A stretch of 24,391 nt of DNA from assembly GCA_900554835.1 (NCBI GenBank), contig USJD01000034.1, positions 1 to 24,391 of the forward strand, written 5' to 3'. Within the stretch, counting starts at the first letter, position 1. Every line of letters begins with the position of its first letter. This document shows, one piece after another, positions 6,487 to 14,062 of this stretch. The position numbers were made by a program, and so were the translations under genes. The stretch comes from an uncultured Prevotella sp. (GTDB lineage Bacteria > Bacteroidota > Bacteroidia > Bacteroidales > Bacteroidaceae). The notes under the pieces were generated by a model. It was not told where the DNA came from. It saw only the letters and a program-made list of their open reading frames with translations, and did not search any database.

Positions 6487-8205
6487 ATGGCTTATATTAT
6501 AGCAGATAATATTATTTCTCCATTAGGGGAAACATCCGAGGAAAATTACCTGTCAGTAAAAGCTGGCAGGTCGGGCATCCGTGCTTATGAGCCTGGAACA
6601 TGCAATATTCCTGAAGGATTCAACGCCTCTCTGCTATTCGAAGACTTCGAAACTTTGGCCCTAAAATCTGCACAAAAAGCCATAGGGAATGTGCAACTTG
6701 AACTGAAAGGAAAGCGCACAGCTTTTATTCTCAGTTCTACGAAAGGAAATATTGAGGAAAATATTTCCTTGGCTGATTCTGCACAAAGAATAGCCAGCCA
6801 GTTGGGTATAGACTCCAAACCTATTGTCGTTTGTAATGCTTGTATTTCCGGACTATCTGCCTTGATTTTGGGCAACAGACTGATTGATTCTGACCTGTAC
6901 GATTCTGCTATCGTATGTGGTTGCGATACGCCCCGACAATTCATCCTATCTGGTTTCCAATCCTTGAAAGCGCTTTCCCCAGAACCTTGTCGCCCATTTG
7001 ACATGGAACGGATGGGACTCAATTTAGGCGAAGCTGCTGCTACCCTTATTCTGAGCAAAAATCCTATCCAGGGAAATTCCTGGCGAATGGGGGATGGTTT
7101 CATCAGAAATGACGCTTTCCATATCAGCACCCCATCCAAAACTGCAGATGGACTGTATCTCTCCCTCCAAAGAACTTTGGAATCCTTCACGAAAGAGATT
7201 TCATCCACTTGCAAACAGATAGACTTGAAAGAGCATCTGGCTTTCATCAATGCTCATGGCACAGCCACACTTTTTAATGACCAGATGGAATCTGTTGCCA
7301 TCGGAAGAGCAGGACTGTCAGATCTGCCCGCCAATGCCTACAAAAGTTTCTGGGGACATACGATGGGAGCTGCCGGCATTCTCGAAACCATCATCAGCAT
7401 GAAAGCGATTGATGATGATACGATTTTGGGAACCAGAGGTTTTTCTGAACTGGGAGTTTCCGGGAAAATGAATATCTGTGCTGAAAACCGACCAACTGAC
7501 AAGAAAGGCTTCATCAAGATGTTGTCTGGATTCGGAGGTTGTAATGCTACAATATGGGCAGCCCAAAAACCAGAAAGAGAGAATATTGCTTTATCGCAAA
7601 TTGAACAACAGAATCGTGAATTCACGACCACTCACACGATAAGGATTACGCCCGAAGAGGTGATATTGGACCAACGGAAGATTTGGGAAGGTAAGGAGGA
7701 ACTGGGAGAACAGGAAGGACTGGAACATCATTCTCTCCTGACATCTCTCTACAAACAGATGATAGGCGACTATCCGAAATTCTACAAAATGGACGGGCTC
7801 AGCCGCCTGGGGTTTGTGGCTTCAGAAATCCTGTTGAATGCAGAAAAGGGAGAAACGGACAAGGAAAAGGCTATCATCTTTTTCAATCATTCCTCTTCCA
7901 TCGCCTCTGACAGGAACTATAAGGAATCAATAAAGGATAAAGACAATTATTTCCCAAGTCCTTCCATCTTCGTTTATACGTTGCCCAACATCGTAACGGG
8001 TGAGATTGCCATCAGGAATCATTTTCATGGTGAAACCTCCTTCTTCATCCTGCCCGATAAAGACGAAAGGATGATGGAGGAAATCCTGCAGGCTTCCTGT
8101 CGGGACGGTCAAAGCAAGAGTTTCCTGACAGGTTGGATTGATTATGAAGACGAAAGGCATTTCGAAGCGGATCTGAAGATCAAGAAAATGAGAAATTACA
8201 AATGA
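6487..8205 (+). CDS. 3-ketoacyl-ACP synthase 2 fused to a half-ketosynthase domain
   Basis: A 572-residue two-part protein. Residues 1-360 form a complete ketosynthase with C119 (NACISG), H257 (NAHGTA), K286 and H291 (FWGHTMGAAG), so it should be active. After a linker at about 361-385, residues 390-560 look like a second N-terminal half of a ketosynthase: SRLGFVASEILL, IIFFNHSSSIASDRNY and FVYTLPNIVTGEIAIR match that fold. The nucleophile position falls near D524, with no cysteine. Such domains are annotated as chain length factors (Ketoacyl-synt_2) in APE clusters, where they are usually separate proteins. I infer a fused KS-CLF. The last codons and stop lie in a heptad repeat (8188-8210). 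Confidence 0.82.
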   Translation: MAYIIADNIISPLGETSEENYLSVKAGRSGIRAYEPGTCNIPEGFNASLLFEDFETLALKSAQKAIGNVQLELKGKRTAFILSSTKGNIEENISLADSAQRIASQLGIDSKPIVVCNACISGLSALILGNRLIDSDLYDSAIVCGCDTPRQFILSGFQSLKALSPEPCRPFDMERMGLNLGEAAATLILSKNPIQGNSWRMGDGFIRNDAFHISTPSKTADGLYLSLQRTLESFTKEISSTCKQIDLKEHLAFINAHGTATLFNDQMESVAIGRAGLSDLPANAYKSFWGHTMGAAGILETIISMKAIDDDTILGTRGFSELGVSGKMNICAENRPTDKKGFIKMLSGFGGCNATIWAAQKPERENIALSQIEQQNREFTTTHTIRITPEEVILDQRKIWEGKEELGEQEGLEHHSLLTSLYKQMIGDYPKFYKMDGLSRLGFVASEILLNAEKGETDKEKAIIFFNHSSSIASDRNYKESIKDKDNYFPSPSIFVYTLPNIVTGEIAIRNHFHGETSFFILPDKDERMMEEILQASCRDGQSKSFLTGWIDYEDERHFEADLKIKKMRNYK

Positions 8206-8210
8206 GAAAT
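8188..8210 (+). repeat. Short heptad repeat at a gene end
   Basis: ATGAGAAATTACAAATGAG continues as ATGAGAA-type heptads, the same motif that flanks the two longer intergenic elements. It supplies the last codons and the TGA stop (8203-8205) of the second ketosynthase gene. No 117-bp core accompanies it. Confidence 0.6.
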
Positions 8211-8240
8211 AAAATATTAAAATCATATAAATAAAATCGT

Positions 8241-8498
8241 ATGGAAGAATTGATTAAAGAACTCAAGGAGGAAATCATAGAGGCATTAAACCTCGAGGAA
8301 ATGACTCCTGAAGATATTGATGAGAACGATGCACTCTTTGGAGACGGACTGGGACTGGACTCGATTGATGCGCTGGAACTCATCGTCTTGCTGGATAAAA
8401 AATATGGAATCAAATTGGCTAACCCTGCTGAAGGTAAGGCTATTTTCAAAAGTATTGCCACGATTGCAGACTATGTGAGCAAGAACAGAAAGAAATGA
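8241..8498 (+). CDS. Acyl carrier protein 2
   Basis: An 85-residue ACP with the phosphopantetheine serine S41 in GLGLDSIDALELI and an acidic four-helix layout (LFGDGLG before the site, TIADYVSKN near the end). Its stop overlaps the start of the third ketosynthase by four bases (ATGA at 8495-8498), so the two are translationally coupled and probably work together in chain extension. The preceding 35-base spacer follows the second ketosynthase. Confidence 0.9.
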   Translation: MEELIKELKEEIIEALNLEEMTPEDIDENDALFGDGLGLDSIDALELIVLLDKKYGIKLANPAEGKAIFKSIATIADYVSKNRKK

Positions 8499-10390
8499 AT
8501 ATTGCTATCACAGGCGAAGGCATTATTTCTGCCATCGGCACTAATAAAGAGGAAGTGTTGCAGTCTCTGCTCGCCCATAAGTCGGGAATCAAAGAGATGC
8601 AATTTCTACAGTCGGTTCATCACGAACTGCCTGTAGGAGAGGTCGCTTTGTCTAATGAGCAAATGAAAAAACGGCTCGGCATTCCTGAAAAACAACTGAT
8701 GAGCCGCACAGAACTCATGGGAATCCTTGCCATCCGGCAAGCCCTGGAGGATGCTGGAATCGACCTTTCTTCTGTCTCTGCTTCCAACAAGAAGATCGTC
8801 CTCGTTTCGGGAACGACGGTTGGCGGCATGGACCTTACCGAACAGAGTTTCAACCCACTCTACGAGCAATTTCAGTCACAGCAGGAAACAAAGGTGGAAG
8901 AACTGGCTTTTCTCAACCACCACGATGGAGGCAACTGCACACAGAAGATTGCTGATTATTTCAGAAATGAATCGGCAACAGGACAAGGTGGATTTGATGA
9001 ATTGACCACCATCTCTACAGCCTGTTCTTCTGCCGCCAACGCCATCATGTTGGGAGCCAAACTATTAGAAACCGGTGAAGCAGACATCGTTGTTGCCGGA
9101 GGTTCAGAAGCACTTTCCCGTTTCCATCTCAACGGTTTCAATTCCCTGATGATTCTCGACAAGAAGCGCTGCCGCCCGTTTGATGCAACCCGCGCAGGAT
9201 TGAACTTGGGAGAAGGCGCTGCATTCGTTGTCTTGGAATCAGAATCTGCCACCCGCCATCAGGGGAAAACGCCCCATGCTTACCTTACCGGTTATGGCAA
9301 TGCCTGCGATGCATACCACCAGACCGCTTCGTCTGAGAATGGAGAAGGAGCTTTCTTGGCGATGAAAGAGGCCTTAAATATGGCACACATAGAACCGGAG
9401 GACATCCAATATGTAAATGCACATGGTACAGGAACTCCCAATAATGACCAGAGCGAATCTGAATCACTCAAACGGTTATTTGGCAGGAAGATGCCTTGGA
9501 TTTCAAGTACGAAATCATTTACCGGACATACTACCAGCGCATCGGGAAGCATAGAGGCGGTCATCTGTCTGCTTGCCATGCAGCATCATTTCATTCCAGC
9601 CAATCTCGGTTGGGAAAAACAGATGGAAAACGGTATTATCCCTTGCTCAGGCATCGAAAACGTAAGGCTGGAAAATGTACTCTGCAATTCCTTTGGCTTT
9701 GGCGGAAATGACAGTTCGCTCGTTTTTTCTACTCATCCGACAGAAGAGGAAACGCTACAGACAGAAAGGGAGCCTCAGCAATCAGAAGGAAAGTCTCAGC
9801 AATCAGAAGGAAAGCCTCAACAATCAAAAGGGGAGCCTCAGCAGACTGCCAGCAACATCCGTGTTCTTTCAACTGTAGAAATTAACTCAGAAGAGGATTT
9901 GTCCGACATCCGCAAATATGTTAAACCGATGGAAGCCAGAAGAATGGGAAAAATCATGAAAAGTTCATTACTCTCTTCTTTAGAGGCTTTGGAAAAAGCA
10001 GGAATAGCTACTCCGGATGCCATCATCACGGGTACGACTTATGGATGTCTGGAAAATAGTGAGAAATTGCTTGTCCAACTGAAAGAAGAAGGGGAAGAAA
10101 TGCTCAAACCTACTTATTTCATGCAGAGCACCCACAACACCATAGGCAGCAATATTGCAATCAAGACCCATTGTCATGGTTACAACATCACCTATACGCA
10201 GGGCGAAGATTCTCTTGCCTGGGCCATCCGTGATGCGAAAATGCTATTGGCAAGTGGAAAAGCTAAAACGGTTTTGGTGGGCTGTCATGATGAAAGCACC
10301 CCGCTATTAAACCAGTTAAGAACCCAGAGTGGAGAAAAAGCCTTGCCTTCCATCCATTCTATAGCGATGGTATTATCATGTGGCGAGTAA
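8495..10390 (+). CDS. 3-ketoacyl-ACP synthase 3 fused by a repeat linker to a half-ketosynthase domain
   Basis: A 631-residue fusion. Residues 1-412 are a full FabF-like ketosynthase with C177 (STACSSA), H310 (VNAHGTG), K340 and H345 (SFTGHTTSASG). Residues 415-452 are a Gln/Glu/Ser-rich linker with 7-residue repeats of PQQSEGK type. Residues 455-631 again resemble an N-terminal ketosynthase half: PDAIITGTTYGCLENSEKLL, STHNTIGSNIAIKTHCHG, AKMLLASGKAKTVLVGCHDE. The nucleophile position falls at about Q569-E571 and has no cysteine. This suggests a chain-length-factor-like, non-condensing domain tied to its ketosynthase. It overlaps the ACP gene upstream by 4 bases and the EamA-like gene downstream by 13 bases. 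Confidence 0.85.
   Translation: MNIAITGEGIISAIGTNKEEVLQSLLAHKSGIKEMQFLQSVHHELPVGEVALSNEQMKKRLGIPEKQLMSRTELMGILAIRQALEDAGIDLSSVSASNKKIVLVSGTTVGGMDLTEQSFNPLYEQFQSQQETKVEELAFLNHHDGGNCTQKIADYFRNESATGQGGFDELTTISTACSSAANAIMLGAKLLETGEADIVVAGGSEALSRFHLNGFNSLMILDKKRCRPFDATRAGLNLGEGAAFVVLESESATRHQGKTPHAYLTGYGNACDAYHQTASSENGEGAFLAMKEALNMAHIEPEDIQYVNAHGTGTPNNDQSESESLKRLFGRKMPWISSTKSFTGHTTSASGSIEAVICLLAMQHHFIPANLGWEKQMENGIIPCSGIENVRLENVLCNSFGFGGNDSSLVFSTHPTEEETLQTEREPQQSEGKSQQSEGKPQQSKGEPQQTASNIRVLSTVEINSEEDLSDIRKYVKPMEARRMGKIMKSSLLSSLEALEKAGIATPDAIITGTTYGCLENSEKLLVQLKEEGEEMLKPTYFMQSTHNTIGSNIAIKTHCHGYNITYTQGEDSLAWAIRDAKMLLASGKAKTVLVGCHDESTPLLNQLRTQSGEKALPSIHSIAMVLSCGE
9773..9850 (+). repeat. 21-bp in-frame tandem repeat encoding an interdomain linker
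   Basis: Three full units (9773-9793, 9794-9814, 9815-9835) and a partial fourth (9836-9850) encode PQQSEGK, SQQSEGK, PQQSKGE and PQQTA. The units are nearly identical in DNA, which points to recent slippage. They form a flexible hydrophilic linker between the two ketosynthase-like domains. Since the unit is a multiple of three, copy number could change without a frameshift. Confidence 0.85.
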
Positions 10391-10731
10391 TATTTCTGGC
10401 TATCACGCAGAGCATGCTTTTGGCGGCAGGACAGGTTTGTCTGAAGTTTGCCCTACAGAAAATGCATCCATTCGGTTGGACAAGAGATTTCTGGCTAAGT
10501 CTCCTGTTCAACTGGCAGTTTGCCTGCTGTGGACTTTTCTTCGGCGCAGCCTCTCTCCTATGGATGTATATTGTAAAACATTTCCCGCTCAGCGTTGCTT
10601 ACCCGATGGTGAGCATCACATACGTCTTCGGAATGCTGGCAGCCATCCTGTTCTTTCATGAACAAGTGTCTGTCTGGAAATGGTTAGGTATTGGCTTCAT
10701 CATGATAGGTTGTTGCCTCATCGCAAAATGA
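10378..10731 (+). CDS. EamA/SMR-like four-helix membrane protein
   Basis: A 117-residue very hydrophobic protein with four predicted membrane helices (about 3-20, 43-66, 70-92, 97-115). Features such as GQVCLKFAL in helix 1, VAYPMVSITYVFGMLAA in helix 3 and the closing GIGFIMIGCCLIAK match the EamA/small multidrug resistance fold, including ArnE-like lipid-linked sugar flippase subunits. It starts within the end of the third ketosynthase gene (13-base overlap), so it belongs to the operon. A role in moving a polyene-lipid or lipid-linked sugar across the inner membrane is plausible. Proteins of this size normally act as dimers; no partner is seen. Confidence 0.7.
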   Translation: MWRVIFLAITQSMLLAAGQVCLKFALQKMHPFGWTRDFWLSLLFNWQFACCGLFFGAASLLWMYIVKHFPLSVAYPMVSITYVFGMLAAILFFHEQVSVWKWLGIGFIMIGCCLIAK

Positions 10732-10788
10732 TGCCTCATCAGTATAGGTTCATCGCAAAATAGATCAAACGAATAATAGATAATCAAG

Positions 10789-11415
10789 ATGAAAAAGTTA
10801 TTGTTTTTAATCATGTTTATCAGCTTATGCCTTTCTTCCATCTCTGCCCAGCAGAAGGTGAACGAGGCACAAGTCAGGCAGCAAATTGGCGCTGTTGCTT
10901 CCCGCATGAAGTCGATGCAATGCGATTTCGTACAGACCAAGCATCTCAGAATGCTCAATGAGAAAATGGTTTCGCGGGGCAAGATGTATTACCAGCAGGG
11001 CAACAGACTCAGATGGGAATACACCTCTCCTTATACTTATACATTTGTCATCAACGGATCCAAAGTTCTCATCCGGCAAAATAAGCGGAGCGATGTGATC
11101 AACGTGAATCAAAGCAAGATGTTCAAGGAAATAGCCCGCATCATGATGAATAGCGTAGTGGGAAATTGCCTCAACGACAAGAGGGATTTCAAAGTCTCAC
11201 TTACCGGTTCTTCTTCCGAATACATCGCCACGCTCTATCCTCAACAGAAACAGATGAAAATGCTGTTTCAAAAGATCATTCTCCACTTTCATAAAACGAA
11301 ATCTGTGGTTACTCAGGTGGAACTCATAGAGAAAAAGGGAGACAGAACGATTATTGAACTGAAAAATATCAAGACCAATGCTGCCATCAATACGAAAGTT
11401 TTTCAAGTCAATTAG
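10789..11415 (+). CDS. LolA-like outer-membrane lipoprotein carrier protein
   Basis: A 208-residue exported protein. The signal peptide is MKKLLFLIMFISLCLSSISA with predicted cleavage before QQKV. The mature part matches the LolA/LolB-like carrier fold: a region with SMQCDFVQTKHLRMLNEKMVS, GKMYYQQGNRLRWEY and a hydrophobic beta-rich half-barrel through FKVSLTGSSSEYIATLYP. LolA-like genes are regular members of APE clusters and are thought to carry the lipid-linked pigment, or a lipoprotein, across the periplasm. The 3' end overlaps the next gene by 38 bases. Confidence 0.85.
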   Translation: MKKLLFLIMFISLCLSSISAQQKVNEAQVRQQIGAVASRMKSMQCDFVQTKHLRMLNEKMVSRGKMYYQQGNRLRWEYTSPYTYTFVINGSKVLIRQNKRSDVINVNQSKMFKEIARIMMNSVVGNCLNDKRDFKVSLTGSSSEYIATLYPQQKQMKMLFQKIILHFHKTKSVVTQVELIEKKGDRTIIELKNIKTNAAINTKVFQVN

Positions 11416-11905
11416 GCTTTGGGGTCTCTTGCCTATGGGTCTTTTGGGACTGTTCTTTCTATGCTCCGTCCTACCCATTTCAGCCCAAGACCTCGCAGAC
11501 CAGCATCCTTTACCCGACAGTATCGGGAGCAAGATGAAATATAATGCGACGATTGAGATGAAGAAAGGTTATCTGAGCGGGATTTGCATCCTGATAAGAG
11601 ATAAGGACGGCTACAAGGGAAGCATTTTCAATGAATTTGGAATCTCTGTTCTCGACTTTACCTACCAGCCAGTCACAGGAAAAGTGAAACTGGAGAATGT
11701 CATCCAGTTGCTTGACAAATGGTACATCAAGCGCCTGCTCAAGCAAGATCTCTCCCAGGTTATCAAAAACCTGCAAAAGGGCATTTCCATATACGATAAT
11801 AAGAAATACAAAATCCATTATCAATTCACGGAACTGGAAGAAACAATGGAGGAAAAGGAAAGAATGGAGGATAAAGAGGAAATGGAGAACAAAAAACAAA
11901 AATAA
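11378..11905 (+). CDS. Secreted protein of unknown function next to LolA
   Basis: A 175-residue protein with a likely signal peptide: basic start RKFFKSIR, hydrophobic core LLPMGLLGLFFLCSVLP, cleavage about ISA|QD at residue 36. The mature part (NATIEMKKGYLSGICILIRD, GSIFNEFGISVLDFTY, LDKWYIKRLLKQDL) is beta-rich then helical. It is reminiscent of LolB/DUF3261-like proteins that pair with LolA-like proteins in proteobacterial APE clusters, but I cannot assign a family firmly. The C-terminus is a charged Glu/Lys tract. I keep the ATG at 11378 because it gives the basic N-region; a second ATG at 11435 would weaken the signal peptide. It overlaps the LolA-like gene by 38 bases. Confidence 0.65.
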   Translation: MLPSIRKFFKSIRLWGLLPMGLLGLFFLCSVLPISAQDLADQHPLPDSIGSKMKYNATIEMKKGYLSGICILIRDKDGYKGSIFNEFGISVLDFTYQPVTGKVKLENVIQLLDKWYIKRLLKQDLSQVIKNLQKGISIYDNKKYKIHYQFTELEETMEEKERMEDKEEMENKKQK

Positions 11906-11913
11906 ACAGGACG

Positions 11914-12354
11914 ATGCAACTGAAAAATCATCTTTATACAATTGTCGAAACAGACAAACTGGGAAACTTGCAGCAGAAGAAAGCAGCAGGCTTACAGCAG
12001 AAATGCCAAGAAGTTCTTTCGAGCAGAAGCAATACTTCCTTTCGTCTTCGCCTCAACCCAGAGCATTTCATCTATCAGGCTCATTTCCCTGGCGAGCCTG
12101 TTACGCCGGGAGTCTGCATTCTACAAATCGGAAAGGAATTGTTAGCAGAACTTCTCCAGGAATCTTTAGAGATTACCCACGTCAAAAACGTGAAATTCCT
12201 CTCTGTTATTTCTCCTCTTAAAGAAAAGGAAATCTCTTACACCTTCAAGAAAATTGAGACTTCAGAAGATTCCCAAGAGGTTAAAGCACAAATCATCGTT
12301 GCTTCCGATGAAGAGACAAAAGCTAAAATCTCTTTCACGTGCAGAAACAAATGA
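11914..12354 (+). CDS. Hot-dog 3-hydroxyacyl-ACP dehydratase subunit (ApeI/FabZ-like)
   Basis: A 146-residue hot-dog protein. It contains the FabZ loop HFIYQAHFPGEPVTPGVCIL with the catalytic histidine at H57. The position 14 residues further on, glutamate in E. coli FabZ (H54/E68), is Q71 here. The other dehydratase of this operon (5353-5802) has the glutamate but an altered loop, so the two may form one complete active site as a heterodimer. Its substrate would be 3-hydroxyacyl-ACP. It begins 8 bases after the preceding gene. Its TGA stop (12352-12354) is the first part of repeat element copy B. Confidence 0.8.
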   Translation: MQLKNHLYTIVETDKLGNLQQKKAAGLQQKCQEVLSSRSNTSFRLRLNPEHFIYQAHFPGEPVTPGVCILQIGKELLAELLQESLEITHVKNVKFLSVISPLKEKEISYTFKKIETSEDSQEVKAQIIVASDEETKAKISFTCRNK

Positions 12355-12555
12355 GAAAGACGATAAAATGAGAAATGACAAATGAGAAATGAGAAATGAG
12401 AAATGAAGTTAGCAAGCTATATGGGGTATCCGTCAGAGACCGTAAGGTCTTATCCGAATAAAATTCCGTGAATAATCGTATAAGCAGGAATGCTCCGATA
12501 ACTCCGTGAAATCCGATGAATAATGACAAATGAGAAGTGAGAAATGACAAATGAG
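12349..12555 (+). repeat. Intergenic repeat element, copy B
   Basis: The 117-bp core (12406-12522) is nearly identical to copy A at 6301-6417 and contains the same AGACC-GTAA-GGTCT hairpin. It is flanked by ATGAGAA/ATGACAA heptads, one unit more than copy A on the left. The left flank begins at the stop codon of the dehydratase gene. The right flank runs into the next gene, whose start codon (12544) lies inside a heptad. Confidence 0.8.
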
Positions 12556-14061
12556 AAAAGACTTTTAAGAGCAAGAGGAATCTGCGTGATTATCCCTACT
12601 TTCAATAATGAGAAAACCATTGGGGAAGTAGTGAAAGAGACGCTCTGCTTTTGTGATGATGTCATTGTCGTCAATGATGGCTGTACAGACCGTACTGCTC
12701 AAATCATTGGGGAGATTGACACCATTACCGTTGTCGCTTATTCTCAAAACCGAGGTAAGGGCTACGCTCTCCTGCAAGGTTTCAGAAAAGCCTTGTCTAT
12801 GGGATTTGCCTACGCCATTACATTAGATGCGGATGGTCAGCATAAGCCTGAAGATATTCCGCTCTTTCTGAAAGCCAATCAGGAACATCCGGGAGCTCTC
12901 ATCATTGGAGCAAGACCTCTCCAAGGTGTTGAACGTTCCAAGGGAAGTGATTTTGCCAATCAATTCTCCAATTTCTGGTTCTTCGTACAAACAGGCAAAC
13001 AATTGGAAGATACCCAGACCGGTTATCGCCTCTATCCTCTGCACAAGCTCCACGGATTATCCTTGCTCACCAACAGATACGAAGCCGAATTGGAACTCTT
13101 GGTTTTCGCTTTCTGGCACGGCACAGAGATTGTTTCCATCCCTATTCAGGTATATTATCCGCCACGCAAAGAACGGATAAGCCATTTCCGACCGGGCATG
13201 GATTTCGCTCGCATCAGCCTCCTCAACACCCTATTGTGTGTGCTGGCAATTATCTATGGTCTGCCTTGCCGTCTTTACCGCAAGATGGCAACATTTCTGA
13301 GAACGGCTTATTCCCTGTCGTTCTTCCTCTTCTTTATGATGGTCATCATCACGCCCTTAGCCTGGCTCTACATCAAAATCGGAAGAATGAGCGAAAAGAA
13401 ACAGGCTCGGCTCCATGAACTGATCTATCATGCAGCCAGATTTGTGATGATTCATCACGGCATTCCCGGCACTAAATTCATCAGAAAAGTCGGAGGTATG
13501 ATCATCAAGGGAAAAGAAACGGGGAATTTCGATTTTGATAAGCCCCGCATCATCATCTGCAACCACCAGTCGCATTTGGATTTGATGTGCCAACTGGTCT
13601 TTACACCCAAGATTGTGTTTCTGACCAACCAATGGGTTTGGAACAATCCTACTTATGGTTTTCTGATTCGTCATGCAGAATATCTTCCCGTAATAGATGG
13701 ACTGGAACCGCTGATGCCGCAACTCCGTTCGCTGGTAGATCGAGGCTACAGTATTGCCGTTTATCCCGAAGGAACCCGTTCCAAAGACTGCCGTATAGGC
13801 AGATTCCATCAGGGCGCCTTCTACCTGTCGCAGGAACTCGGATTGGAAATATTGCCTATGTACCTTTATGGACCAGGCAAAATCCTTCCCAAGAAAACCT
13901 ACCATCTGCGCAAGGGAATCTTCTATATCGAAGTGGGAAATCCGATAAGCAGGAAGGAATTGCAAGCCATGGGAGAATTGAGAAAACAAGCCTCCACATT
14001 GCGCAAACAATATAAGGAGAGATACGAAGAAATCGCAAACGAAATAGAAAAAAGAGTCTGA
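12544..14061 (+). CDS. Glycosyltransferase family 2 fused to a PlsC-type acyltransferase
   Basis: A 505-residue fusion. Residues 12-215 are a GT-A glycosyltransferase related to dolichol-phosphate mannose synthase: VIIPTFNNEKTIGEVV, VVNDGCTDRT (42-51) and the metal-binding DADGQH (95-100). Two hydrophobic stretches follow (about 225-245 and 253-275). Residues 290-490 are a PlsC acyltransferase with NHQSHLD (H341-D346) and YPEGTRS (407-413). It would glycosylate and acylate a lipid carrier for the polyene at the inner membrane; comparable glycosyltransferase/acyltransferase proteins occur in other APE clusters. Its start codon and first codons (MTNEK) come from the heptad repeat of element copy B. 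Confidence 0.85.
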   Translation: MTNEKRLLRARGICVIIPTFNNEKTIGEVVKETLCFCDDVIVVNDGCTDRTAQIIGEIDTITVVAYSQNRGKGYALLQGFRKALSMGFAYAITLDADGQHKPEDIPLFLKANQEHPGALIIGARPLQGVERSKGSDFANQFSNFWFFVQTGKQLEDTQTGYRLYPLHKLHGLSLLTNRYEAELELLVFAFWHGTEIVSIPIQVYYPPRKERISHFRPGMDFARISLLNTLLCVLAIIYGLPCRLYRKMATFLRTAYSLSFFLFFMMVIITPLAWLYIKIGRMSEKKQARLHELIYHAARFVMIHHGIPGTKFIRKVGGMIIKGKETGNFDFDKPRIIICNHQSHLDLMCQLVFTPKIVFLTNQWVWNNPTYGFLIRHAEYLPVIDGLEPLMPQLRSLVDRGYSIAVYPEGTRSKDCRIGRFHQGAFYLSQELGLEILPMYLYGPGKILPKKTYHLRKGIFYIEVGNPISRKELQAMGELRKQASTLRKQYKERYEEIANEIEKRV

Positions 14062-14062
14062 A

